This document shows positions 1 through 5,245 of a DNA stretch of 5,245 bases, piece after piece. The DNA comes from Fidelibacterota bacterium (GTDB taxonomy: Bacteria > Marinisomatota > Marinisomatia > Marinisomatales > TCS55). Within the stretch, counting starts at the first letter, position 1; each line of letters opens with the position of its first letter. Made by a program: the position numbers and the translations under genes. The notes below the pieces were generated by a model. That model made no database searches, was not told the DNA's origin, and saw only the letters and a program-made list of their open reading frames with translations. Where the stretch lies: NCBI GenBank assembly GCA_002725545.1, contig PBPW01000110.1:1-5245 (forward strand), given 5' to 3'.

Positions 1-932
1 ATATGTAAGACCGTTGGAGAATGAATCCATTCATTTATTTTATCAATATAATTTAATGAGAATTCTTTTAATATTTGAACTCCTTCCTTTTCAAGAGCTG
101 CTGCGTTAAATTGCTGTTCTATTTGAGCTTTTACAGGTACTACTAGCATTGGTTTTCCTAAATAAATTGCCTCAGATGTTGTAGAGAACCCTCCAGCACA
201 AATTATACCATAACATGAACCTATCTTTTCTATAAATAAGTTATCTGAAATAGAATTGATATTTATGCCCTCTGATTTGTAATTAGAGTCAATTCTATTT
301 GTAAAGATTGTCCATTCCATTTGAACCGGTATCTTGTTAATTATATTAATAATATTATCTATGGAATATGTAGGTAAATAAATCAATATCTCATTTTTAG
401 TTGAAGTGTTTATTTCTCTAACACTATCTCTAATGATAGGATCTAATATATTTTCATTATAAGGTCTGTAATGATATCCGTATCCAATTTTTGTTGGGCA
501 TAAAAAATTTATGGCAGTTAATACTAACCTGCTATATTTTTTTGGCTTAGGTACATTTTTTGAATTAAGCACGTACTGATTACTTAATGCTACACATTTT
601 ACTCCTTTTATTATAGAAGCCCATGCTGAAATTGGTTCATAATCACTGATAATTAAATCGTAATCTCTAACAGGGCATTTTAAAACATCAATAAAAAACT
701 GAAAATAGTTGTTCAAGAAAATAGTTTTAATCCAATTGATTGATCCTGACTCAGATGTAAAAAATTTAAATCCTTTATAATGTTTTATAGGTGGTTTATA
801 AGTAGGGAAATCATTCAAAGGCCCACTTGTTAAAATATCTACTTCGGCCTCTTTAGAAAATTCTGGAACTAATTTTTGAGCACGAGACAAGTGACCATTT
901 CCTGTAGTCTGAATAGCATATAAAATTTTCAA
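1..932 (-). CDS. GT-B fold glycosyltransferase (GT1/GT28-like, MurG/UGT-type), C-terminus cut off by window edge
   Basis: Translating the minus strand from TTG at 932-930 gives 310 uninterrupted codons up to the window edge. The N-terminus MKILYAIQTTGNGHLSRAQ is the glycine-rich first loop of the Rossmann-like acceptor domain in the bacterial family I know as 'glycosyltransferase family protein' (Pfam Glyco_trans_1_3 type). SDYEPISAWA (about residues 96-105) is a second family motif. CAGGFSTTSEA (245-255) followed by KAQIEQQFNA (about 268-277) is the C-terminal nucleotide-sugar binding region, with E254 and E272-Q273-Q274 as likely donor contacts. No signal peptide or membrane helix is visible, so it should be cytosolic or membrane-peripheral. 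It probably transfers a sugar from an NDP-sugar to an envelope lipid or glycan; donor and acceptor cannot be read from the sequence. The TTG start is chosen because an in-frame TAA lies two codons upstream (938-936) and the family begins exactly at MKILYA. It starts 18 bp after the stop of the small HTH gene, so co-transcription is likely. From memory the family is about 320-360 residues, so only a short tail is missing. Confidence 0.88.
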   Translation of the reverse strand, partial: MKILYAIQTTGNGHLSRAQKLVPEFSKEAEVDILTSGPLNDFPTYKPPIKHYKGFKFFTSESGSINWIKTIFLNNYFQFFIDVLKCPVRDYDLIISDYEPISAWASIIKGVKCVALSNQYVLNSKNVPKPKKYSRLVLTAINFLCPTKIGYGYHYRPYNENILDPIIRDSVREINTSTKNEILIYLPTYSIDNIINIINKIPVQMEWTIFTNRIDSNYKSEGININSISDNLFIEKIGSCYGIICAGGFSTTSEAIYLGKPMLVVPVKAQIEQQFNAAALEKEGVQILKEFSLNYIDKINEWIHSPTVLH

Positions 933-950
933 AGATTAAAAAATATTAGA

Positions 951-1151
951 TTATAAAGTTTCGAGATATTCTAAGAAACTTTTTCCGTGAATTTCTTGGA
1001 ATGAACGGTCAAAATCTTTCTTTGATTTAAAACCAGATAGTGCCCAGATCTTATCTACTGAAGAAGAATCTTTTTTAGATAATGACTTAACTAGAGATAA
1101 GGCATAATTTATCTTAGACCTGTTTATTTTTGTATTTATTTTCTCGATCAT
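951..1151 (-). CDS. Small orphan protein resembling the C-terminal half of an AraC-type HTH domain
   Basis: This encodes a 66-residue protein with ATG at 1151-1149 and stop TAA at 953-951. An in-frame TGA at 1160-1158 rules out a longer N-terminus. Residues 11-62 follow the second helix-turn-helix of AraC/XylS regulators: an N-terminal helix (KINYALSLV), then IWALSGF (35-41, the usual 'IAxxxGF' helix start), FDRSF (47-51, the usual 'YFSRxF' recognition helix end) and HGKSFLEYL (55-63, the usual 'GxSPxEYR'). Deviations are W36 for a small residue and F59 for the usual proline. A full AraC DNA-binding domain is about 100 residues with two HTH motifs; the first is absent, and the 72 bp upstream before the SCP2 stop cannot hold it. 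It may be a stand-alone regulator or partner protein, or a decayed remnant of a larger regulator. It is basic (many K, R), which fits nucleic-acid binding. It lies between the SCP2 gene and the glycosyltransferase on the same strand, probably in the same transcript as the latter. Function unknown; the HTH assignment is by motif recognition only. Confidence 0.65.
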   Translation of the reverse strand: MIEKINTKINRSKINYALSLVKSLSKKDSSSVDKIWALSGFKSKKDFDRSFQEIHGKSFLEYLETL

Positions 1152-1180
1152 TAAAGATCAATTAATTGGTTATAGTGGGC

Positions 1181-1214
1181 TAAATATATAACAAAAAGTA
1201 ATAAGTTTTACAAA
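1181..1214 (-). promoter_or_regulatory. Possible Bacteroidetes-type promoter for the HTH-glycosyltransferase genes
   Basis: Read on the minus strand, TTTG (1214-1211) could be a -33 element and TATATTTA (1188-1181) a 7-of-8 match to the -7 consensus TAnnTTTG. They are separated by 22 bp, slightly more than the usual 19-21 bp. The predicted transcript would begin about 30 bp ahead of the HTH start codon. AT-rich sequence gives such matches easily, so this is weak. Read-through from the SCP2 gene is equally possible. Confidence 0.25.
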
Positions 1215-1222
1215 AAGTAATA
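1191..1222. repeat. Two perfect 13-bp direct repeats, 19-bp period
   Basis: ACAAAAAGTAATA occurs at 1191-1203 and again at 1210-1222, separated by the 6 bp AGTTTT, so the repeat-to-repeat distance is 19 bp. The pair lies just after the SCP2 stop codon (1224-1226) and 40-70 bp upstream of the small HTH gene, where a regulator could act on that gene. Direct half-sites about two helical turns apart are the arrangement used by AraC-family proteins, but the link to the neighbouring HTH protein is inference. A chance duplication in AT-rich spacer DNA is the alternative. Confidence 0.6.
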
Positions 1223-1223
1223 T

Positions 1224-1517
1224 CTACATAAATGATTGCAGCTTCATAGCTAATCCTGTATCACCCTTGATTTTTAATTTACCAGTCATAACAGCCATCA
1301 TAGGATTAACCTTTCCATTTTTTAAATCTTCCATTAATGATCCTTTCATAATAATAGTACAGTCAGATTCCATGTCTTCTAATAATATTTTGTTTTCTGA
1401 TCCAGTGCCATCAATGCAAATTGAATTATCATCAATTACAAATTTTATAATTCCTCCAATTGGAGAGGCATTCTTAGCTTTTTCTTGAAATTCAGCAAGT
1501 ACATTTTCTTTATCCAT
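1224..1517 (-). CDS. Stand-alone SCP2 sterol-binding domain protein (lipid/acyl-CoA carrier)
   Basis: This encodes 97 residues, from ATG at 1517-1515 to TAG at 1226-1224. The whole protein is one SCP2 domain: an N-terminal helix (about residues 4-15), then beta strands (IIKFVIDD 23-30, NSICIDG 31-37, CTIIMKG 53-59), a helix (SLMEDLKNGKV 60-70) and the family's best conserved end, NPMMAVMTGKLKIKGD (71-86) followed by LAMKLQSFM (89-97). SCP2 domains form a hydrophobic tunnel that binds sterols, fatty acids or fatty acyl-CoA. About 100 residues is the normal size of the bacterial single-domain form. No signal peptide is seen, so it should be cytosolic. It is transcribed divergently from fadN with 79 bp between the start codons, so the two may share regulation; a role in delivering or buffering acyl-CoA for beta-oxidation is inferred from this position. 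A good -7 promoter box lies just upstream (1540-1547). The ligand cannot be told from the sequence. Confidence 0.9.
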   Translation of the reverse strand: MDKENVLAEFQEKAKNASPIGGIIKFVIDDNSICIDGTGSENKILLEDMESDCTIIMKGSLMEDLKNGKVNPMMAVMTGKLKIKGDTGLAMKLQSFM

Positions 1518-1532
1518 AATAAATTAGTTTAT

Positions 1533-1566
1533 ATTGAAACAAAGTTAAAAAATCTAACTAATTTTA
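1533..1566 (+). promoter_or_regulatory. Weak candidate promoter for fadN-fadA
   Basis: ATTG (1533-1536) as a -33-like element and TAATTTTA (1559-1566), a 7-of-8 match to TAnnTTTG, are separated by 22 bp. A sigma70-style reading (TTGAAA at 1534-1539 and a TA-rich -10 about 17 bp later) falls on the same stretch. The -7-like box lies inside the inverted repeat at 1551-1576, so a protein bound there would block it. No Shine-Dalgarno sequence is seen before the fadN ATG. Confidence is low because the DNA is very AT-rich. Confidence 0.25.
1540..1547 (-). promoter_or_regulatory. Bacteroidetes -7 box for the SCP2 gene
   Basis: On the minus strand this reads TAACTTTG, a perfect match to the Bacteroidetes primary-sigma -7 consensus TAnnTTTG. 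It sits 22 bp upstream of the SCP2 ATG, which would give a 5' leader of roughly 15 nt, typical for this phylum. No clear TTTG -33 element is found 19-21 bp further upstream, so the promoter may be weak or activator-dependent. Confidence 0.5.
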
Positions 1567-1576
1567 ATTAGATTAG
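1551..1576. promoter_or_regulatory. Inverted repeat between divergent SCP2 and fadN genes, possible operator
   Basis: Two overlapping inverted repeats lie here. The outer one has 7-bp arms AATCTAA (1551-1557) and TTAGATT (1568-1574) with a 10-bp centre. The inner one is CTAATT-TT-AATTAG (1558-1571). The region covers the candidate fadN -7 box and abuts the SCP2 -7 box, where a dimeric repressor (for example TetR- or MarR-type, common for fatty-acid degradation genes) could control both directions. No regulator gene for it is visible in the window. The arms are all AT-rich, so chance symmetry is a real alternative. Confidence 0.4.
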
Positions 1577-1596
1577 CACTTCCAATTTATTTAGAA

Positions 1597-3981
1597 ATGA
1601 GTTATAAGATAAAAAAAGTAGCTGTTTTAGGATCCGGTGTTATGGGATCTGGTATTGCATGTCATTTAGCAAATGTTGGAATTGATGTTCTAATGCTAGA
1701 TATAGTTCCAAAAGACTTAGAAAAAGATAAAAACAGAAATGTGGTTGCTGATGAATCTCTCGCTAGAGTAGTTAAATCGAAACCTAATCCTATTTATAAT
1801 AAAGAATTTTTAAAAAGAATAAAGACTGGAAATTTTGATGATGATTTTGAGAAGATTTCATCTGCGGATTGGATTATTGAGGTTGTCGTTGAGAACTTGG
1901 AAATTAAAAAACAGATTTTTGAAAAAGTAGAAAAATATAAATCTAAAGATTCATTTGTAAGTTCTAATACTTCAAGTATTCCAATAAACTTATTATGTGA
2001 AGGTAGGTCTAAAGAGTTTAAGAAAAACTTTTGTGGAACACATTTTTTTAATCCTGCTAGATATATGAGGCTACTAGAAATTATTCCTCAAACTGAAACT
2101 GATTCAAAATTAGTTGAATTTCTAATGGAATTTGGAGATATAACTCTTGGGAAACAAACAGTTCTATGTAAAGATACTCCAGCTTTTATTGCTAATAGAA
2201 TTGGAATTATGGCTGGTATCAAATTACTTCAGTTAACTGATAAATATGATTTTACTATTGAAGAAGTTGATTTAATGACAGGATCTGTTATTGGATATCC
2301 AAGCTCAGGTACATTTAGGTTACAAGATCTAGTTGGTCTTGACACTAGTGAAAAGGTCACTAAGTTTCTAGTTGATACTGTAAAAGATGACACATTTTAT
2401 AGTAAACTAAAAGATCAACCTGAGAACAAAGCCTTTAGATTTTTAATTGACAATAATTTTCTTGGCAATAAGTCAGGGAAGGGGTATTATGAAAAAACAA
2501 ATAAAAAGGATGAAAATGGGAAGACAATAATTAATTCTTTGGACCTAAAAACTTACAAGTATAGAAAATCAATTAAGCCAGATTTAAAATTAGTCAAAGA
2601 AGCAAAGTCTATAGAGCTTTTTCATAGAAGAATAAAATTTTTAATTGAAGGTGATTCAAATGAACATCTATTTTATAAAGAGTATTTAGCATGTCTTCTG
2701 TCTTATTCTGCAATGAGTATTCCTGAAATAGCGGACGATTATTACCAAATTGATGATGCTGGTAGAACGGGATATGCATGGACATATGGCCCTTTTGAGT
2801 TATGGGATAACTTAGGGCTTGATAATGGGATCAATCTTCTAGAATCTTGTGGTGAAAAAGTTCCTGATTGGATTCATCAAATGAAAAAAAGTGGAGGTGA
2901 TGTATTTTATAAGTTTGAAGATGGTAAAAGAAAGTACTTTGATTTAAAATCAAAAAAATATATAACTGTTCCAAGCTCAGAATCATTTATAATTTTAGAT
3001 GCATTTAGATCAAAAAATATTTTTAAAAATTCAGAATGTACTTTACATGATATAGGAGACGGGGTAATATGTATTGAATTTCAGAGCAAAGCAGGAGCTA
3101 TTGGTTCAGGTATAGGAGAAGGAATAAATAAAGCAATTGATATAGCTGAGACTGATGGTTGGAATGGAATTGTAATTGGACATAATAATAAACAGTTTTC
3201 TGTTGGTGCTAACATAATGAATATGGGTATGGCAGCTATGCAAAAACAATATGATGAAGTAGAAAAATTTTTAGTAGGGTTTCAAAATATTTTGATGAAA
3301 ATGAAAACATCAAAAATTCCTATTGTTGCATCGACCCAAGGATTTGTATTAGGAGGTGGTCTAGAAGTTGTTATTCATTGTGATGCAGGAATATTTGCTT
3401 CAGAATCATATATAGGTCTCCCAGAAGCAGGAATAGGATTGCTCCCTGCGGGAGGGGGTACAAAAGAGATGGCAATGAGAGCGTCTAATTCATTTAAGAC
3501 AGGAGATGTAAAAATGCCAACATTAATAGAACACTTTAGGTCTATTGCAACAGCTTCAGTTTCTACATCTGCACATGAAGCATTTGATATTAATTATCTT
3601 CAAAGCACTAGAGATACTGTATGTATGAATCAAATGAGAAATATAGCAATGGCCAAAGAAAAAGTATTACAATTATCAGTAGGATATATACCTCCATCTT
3701 TAAATCAACATATTGAAGTTCTTGGTAGAGCTGGTCTTTCAACTCTTTATTCTGCAATTAATGAGTTTAGGTTAGGGGGTTATATGTCAGATTATGATGT
3801 TGAGGTGTCAAGAAAAATTGCTTATGTTATTTGTGGTGGGGATTTAACAAGCTCTCAGCTTGTAAGTGAAGAATATTTGTTTGACCTTGAAAGAGAAAAC
3901 TTTATGAGCCTTCTTGGTAATCAAAAAACTTTGGATAGAATCCAATACATGCTAATGAATAAAAAACCTTTAAGAAATTAA
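1597..3981 (+). CDS. fadN: FadN-type bifunctional 3-hydroxyacyl-CoA dehydrogenase / enoyl-CoA hydratase
   Basis: This 794-residue multifunctional beta-oxidation enzyme hydrates trans-2-enoyl-CoA to 3-hydroxyacyl-CoA and oxidises that to 3-ketoacyl-CoA with NAD+, in the cytosol. Domain order is dehydrogenase first and hydratase last, as in Bacillus FadN (about 790 residues) and opposite to E. coli FadB. Residues 8-36 are the NAD-binding Rossmann motif (GSGVMGSGIA, 12-21). Catalytic residues align with S126 (in SNTSS), H149 (GTHFFNP), E161 (LLEII) and N200 (FIANRI). A C-terminal dehydrogenase domain spans about 193-300, with a second copy-like helical domain about 355-440 (YGPFELWDNLG, 397-407). 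The crotonase domain runs about 485-680: oxyanion-hole loop FSVGANI (534-540) and both catalytic glutamates, E590 in GFVLGGGLE and E610 in LPEAGIGLLPAGGG. The FadN-typical insert after the first Rossmann strands (about 37-82) is present. The ATG start places the nucleotide-binding motif at the normal distance. fadA follows after 2 bp, so the two form an operon. Chain-length range is not readable. Confidence 0.95.
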   Translation: MSYKIKKVAVLGSGVMGSGIACHLANVGIDVLMLDIVPKDLEKDKNRNVVADESLARVVKSKPNPIYNKEFLKRIKTGNFDDDFEKISSADWIIEVVVENLEIKKQIFEKVEKYKSKDSFVSSNTSSIPINLLCEGRSKEFKKNFCGTHFFNPARYMRLLEIIPQTETDSKLVEFLMEFGDITLGKQTVLCKDTPAFIANRIGIMAGIKLLQLTDKYDFTIEEVDLMTGSVIGYPSSGTFRLQDLVGLDTSEKVTKFLVDTVKDDTFYSKLKDQPENKAFRFLIDNNFLGNKSGKGYYEKTNKKDENGKTIINSLDLKTYKYRKSIKPDLKLVKEAKSIELFHRRIKFLIEGDSNEHLFYKEYLACLLSYSAMSIPEIADDYYQIDDAGRTGYAWTYGPFELWDNLGLDNGINLLESCGEKVPDWIHQMKKSGGDVFYKFEDGKRKYFDLKSKKYITVPSSESFIILDAFRSKNIFKNSECTLHDIGDGVICIEFQSKAGAIGSGIGEGINKAIDIAETDGWNGIVIGHNNKQFSVGANIMNMGMAAMQKQYDEVEKFLVGFQNILMKMKTSKIPIVASTQGFVLGGGLEVVIHCDAGIFASESYIGLPEAGIGLLPAGGGTKEMAMRASNSFKTGDVKMPTLIEHFRSIATASVSTSAHEAFDINYLQSTRDTVCMNQMRNIAMAKEKVLQLSVGYIPPSLNQHIEVLGRAGLSTLYSAINEFRLGGYMSDYDVEVSRKIAYVICGGDLTSSQLVSEEYLFDLERENFMSLLGNQKTLDRIQYMLMNKKPLRN

Positions 3982-3983
3982 TT

Positions 3984-5153
3984 ATGGAAGCATATATAGT
4001 AGCTGGTTATAGATCCGCAATAGCAAAAGCAAAAAGAGGAGGCTTTAAAAATTATAGAACCGATGATTTGGCTGTTGATGTTATAAAACATCTTGCATCA
4101 CAAGTTCCAAAACTTGATACTACTAAGGTTGATGATGTAATTGTTGGTTGTGCTAATCCTGAAGGTGAGCAGGGGTTGCAAGTAGCAAGATTAATTTCTG
4201 CAAGAGCTCTTGGAAAAGAGGTTCCGGGTGTTACAATCAATCGATACTGTGCTTCTGGTCTTGAGGCAATATCAATGGCAGTCAGTAAGGTTAAAGCTGG
4301 GTTTGGTCACATTTTTATTGCAGGTGGAATTGAAAGCATGAGCTTAATTCCAATGACTGGTTATAAATTAGCTCCAAGCTACCAAGCAAACTTAGATAAC
4401 ATGAATTATCATGTTGGAATGGGTCAAACGGCTGAGGCTGTTGCGGAAAAATATAATATATCTAGAGAAGCTTCAGATCAATTTTCATTGGAATCTCACA
4501 CTAAAGCTGCTAGTGCAATTGATAAAGGACACTTTAAAGATGAGATTGTTCCTGTTACTGTTGAGGAAGTATTTGTAGAAAATGGTAAAAGAGTATCTAA
4601 ATCTCATGTTGTAGATATGGATGAAGGTGTTAGGAGAGATACTACTCTTGAAGCTTTATCAAAACTTAGACCTGCATTTAAAATGGGTGGAATTGTTACT
4701 GCTGGTAATTCATCTCAAACTTCTGATGGTGCTGCTTTTGTTTTAGTAATGAGTGAGGAAATGGTCAAACAACTAGGAGTTACTCCAATTGCTAGAATGG
4801 TTACTTGTACATCAGGTGGTGTTGACCCTCTATATATGGGTATTGGACCTGTTGAAGCTATTCCAAAGGCATTAGATCAAGCTGGATTAAAACTATCTGA
4901 TATTGAACAAACAGAATTAAATGAGGCTTTTGCTTGTCAAGCTTTAGCTGTTATTCAAGAAGCTGGTTTAGATCCTAGTACGGTTAATGTCAATGGTGGA
5001 GCTATAGCATTAGGACACCCTCTAGGTTGTACTGGAGCTAAATTAACTATTCAACTTTTAAATGAAATGAAAAGAAGAGATCAAAAGTATGGAATGGTTA
5101 CTGCTTGTGTCGGAGGAGGTCAAGGAATAGCTGGGATTTTTGAAAGACTTTAA
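3984..5153 (+). CDS. fadA: Acetyl-CoA C-acyltransferase (3-ketoacyl-CoA thiolase)
   Basis: This 389-residue thiolase of normal family length catalyses CoA-dependent cleavage of 3-ketoacyl-CoA to acetyl-CoA and a shortened acyl-CoA, the last beta-oxidation step. The nucleophile is C89 in NRYCASGLEA (86-95). The second active-site set is N313 in NEAFA, H345 in GGAIALGHPLGCTGA and the acid/base C375 in CVGGGQG (375-381), all intact. GGIESMS (114-120) and YHVGMGQTAE (142-151) are typical of degradative FadA/AtoB-type enzymes. The N-terminal half is about residues 1-260 and the C-terminal half about 268-389. Only 2 bp separate it from the fadN stop codon and there is no Shine-Dalgarno sequence, so translation is probably coupled or leaderless-style as usual in Bacteroidetes. 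Its partner is FadN, with which it likely forms the trifunctional-type complex or channels substrate. A biosynthetic acetoacetyl-CoA thiolase role is possible from sequence alone, but the operon favours degradation. The stop codon overlaps the convergent umuD-like stop. Confidence 0.95.
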   Translation: MEAYIVAGYRSAIAKAKRGGFKNYRTDDLAVDVIKHLASQVPKLDTTKVDDVIVGCANPEGEQGLQVARLISARALGKEVPGVTINRYCASGLEAISMAVSKVKAGFGHIFIAGGIESMSLIPMTGYKLAPSYQANLDNMNYHVGMGQTAEAVAEKYNISREASDQFSLESHTKAASAIDKGHFKDEIVPVTVEEVFVENGKRVSKSHVVDMDEGVRRDTTLEALSKLRPAFKMGGIVTAGNSSQTSDGAAFVLVMSEEMVKQLGVTPIARMVTCTSGGVDPLYMGIGPVEAIPKALDQAGLKLSDIEQTELNEAFACQALAVIQEAGLDPSTVNVNGGAIALGHPLGCTGAKLTIQLLNEMKRRDQKYGMVTACVGGGQGIAGIFERL

Positions 5154-5158
5154 GTCTT
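5144..5158. terminator. Inverted repeat at the convergent fadA/umuD-like ends, possible bidirectional terminator
   Basis: The arms AAGACTT (5144-5150) and AAGTCTT (5152-5158) are perfect inverted repeats around a single T. With a sterically allowed 5-nt loop the stem is only 5 bp, followed by the pyrimidine-rich CTTTATT on the plus strand. It contains both stop codons. As an intrinsic terminator it is weak; no better candidate is found between the two genes because there is no intergenic DNA. Confidence 0.3.
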
Positions 5159-5245
5159 CTTTATTACATAGGTCACTATTCCCCATACTATAAATTCATT
5201 TTCCTCAGTTATTTTAATTGGACTATATTTCTTGTTTTCTGGTAC
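5150..5245 (-). CDS. umuD: UmuD/LexA-type S24 peptidase, C-terminal 31 residues only
   Basis: The minus strand reads 31 codons from the window edge to TAA at 5152-5150. The peptide contains PENKKYSPIKITEENEF followed by VWGIVTYVIKK, which is the C-terminal beta-strand region of UmuD/LexA S24 peptidases. The E. coli UmuD tail has the same pattern (MNSAYSPITI, then VFGVVIHVVK). The short charged end and wording match Bacteroidetes UmuD-like proteins, in which the gene is normally followed or accompanied by umuC. UmuD cleaves itself when stimulated by RecA filaments and then serves DNA polymerase V in translesion synthesis. The catalytic Ser and Lys lie outside the window, so activity cannot be judged, and LexA or another S24 regulator is a possible alternative. 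It is convergent with fadA and overlaps it by 4 bp. Confidence 0.85.
   Translation of the reverse strand, partial: VPENKKYSPIKITEENEFIVWGIVTYVIKKT

Noticed and set aside
1159..1168. 10-bp palindrome CAATTAATTG ahead of the HTH start codon
   Set aside because: Short and A/T-only apart from its end bases; expected often by chance in DNA of this composition, with no partner element.
1169..1192. Inverted arms GTTATA and TATAAC with 12-bp centre
   Set aside because: Six-bp AT-rich arms without a T-tract on either side; too weak to call as terminator or operator.
1191..1222. Reading the two direct repeats as -33 and -7 elements of one Bacteroidetes promoter
   Set aside because: The TTTG-to-TTTG distance is 19 bp, whereas the consensus arrangement needs about 27 bp, and the TA lies one base too far from TTTG.
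1267..1488. Plus-strand open frame of 73 codons
   Set aside because: It is the antisense shadow of the well-supported SCP2 gene; no family resemblance and no promoter of its own.
4052..4240. Minus-strand open frame of 62 codons
   Set aside because: It lies inside the thiolase N-terminal domain on the opposite strand; the thiolase motifs are intact and the antisense peptide shows no recognisable family.
1..5245. Search for CRISPR arrays, tRNA/rRNA genes, insertion sequences, toxin-antitoxin pairs or riboswitches
   Set aside because: Nearly all bases are covered by the recognised genes; the gaps (933-950, 1152-1223, 1518-1596, 3982-3983) are too short and show no such structures.

Overview
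The window is AT-rich (by eye about one third G+C), tightly packed and lacks Shine-Dalgarno sequences ahead of its starts. It has a perfect match to the Bacteroidetes -7 promoter box (TAnnTTTG) upstream of one gene. Together with protein variants that look like flavobacterial homologues (a GT-B glycosyltransferase of the 'GNGHLSRA' type, an S24/UmuD tail ending in 'VWGIVTYVIKK', and a FadN-type beta-oxidation enzyme), this suggests a low-GC member of the Bacteroidetes, probably a marine or free-living flavobacterium. The assignment rests on recognition of families and was not computed.

Layout, left to right. (1) Positions 1-932, minus strand: a nearly complete glycosyltransferase with a TTG start; its C-terminus is cut by the window edge. 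(2) 951-1151, minus: a 66-residue protein that looks like only the second half of an AraC-type DNA-binding domain. (3) 1152-1223: a short intergenic stretch with two perfect 13-bp direct repeats. (4) 1224-1517, minus: a stand-alone SCP2 (sterol carrier protein 2) lipid-binding domain. (5) 1518-1596: a 79-bp divergent promoter region with a good -7 box for the SCP2 gene and an AT-rich inverted repeat that could be an operator. (6) 1597-3981, plus: FadN-type 3-hydroxyacyl-CoA dehydrogenase/enoyl-CoA hydratase. (7) 3984-5153, plus: FadA-type thiolase, 2 bp after fadN. (8) 5150-5245, minus: the last 31 codons of a UmuD/LexA-type S24 peptidase, convergent with fadA and overlapping its stop codon.

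How the genes fit together. FadN and FadA together supply the last three reactions of the fatty-acid beta-oxidation spiral (hydration, NAD-dependent oxidation, thiolysis). The divergent SCP2-like protein is a plausible lipid or acyl-CoA carrier for the same pathway. No acyl-CoA dehydrogenase or acyl-CoA ligase is present, because the operon ends at the convergent umuD-like gene. The glycosyltransferase (cell-envelope glycan or glycolipid work) and the UmuD-like protein (SOS mutagenesis) are unrelated neighbours. No RNA genes, mobile elements or CRISPR arrays were seen, and no gene-free stretch exceeds 80 bp.

I see no clearly new multi-gene system. The parts most worth a second look are the orphan AraC half-domain with direct repeats just upstream of it, and the SCP2/FadN/FadA cluster, which parallels eukaryotic peroxisomal SCP2 fusion enzymes.
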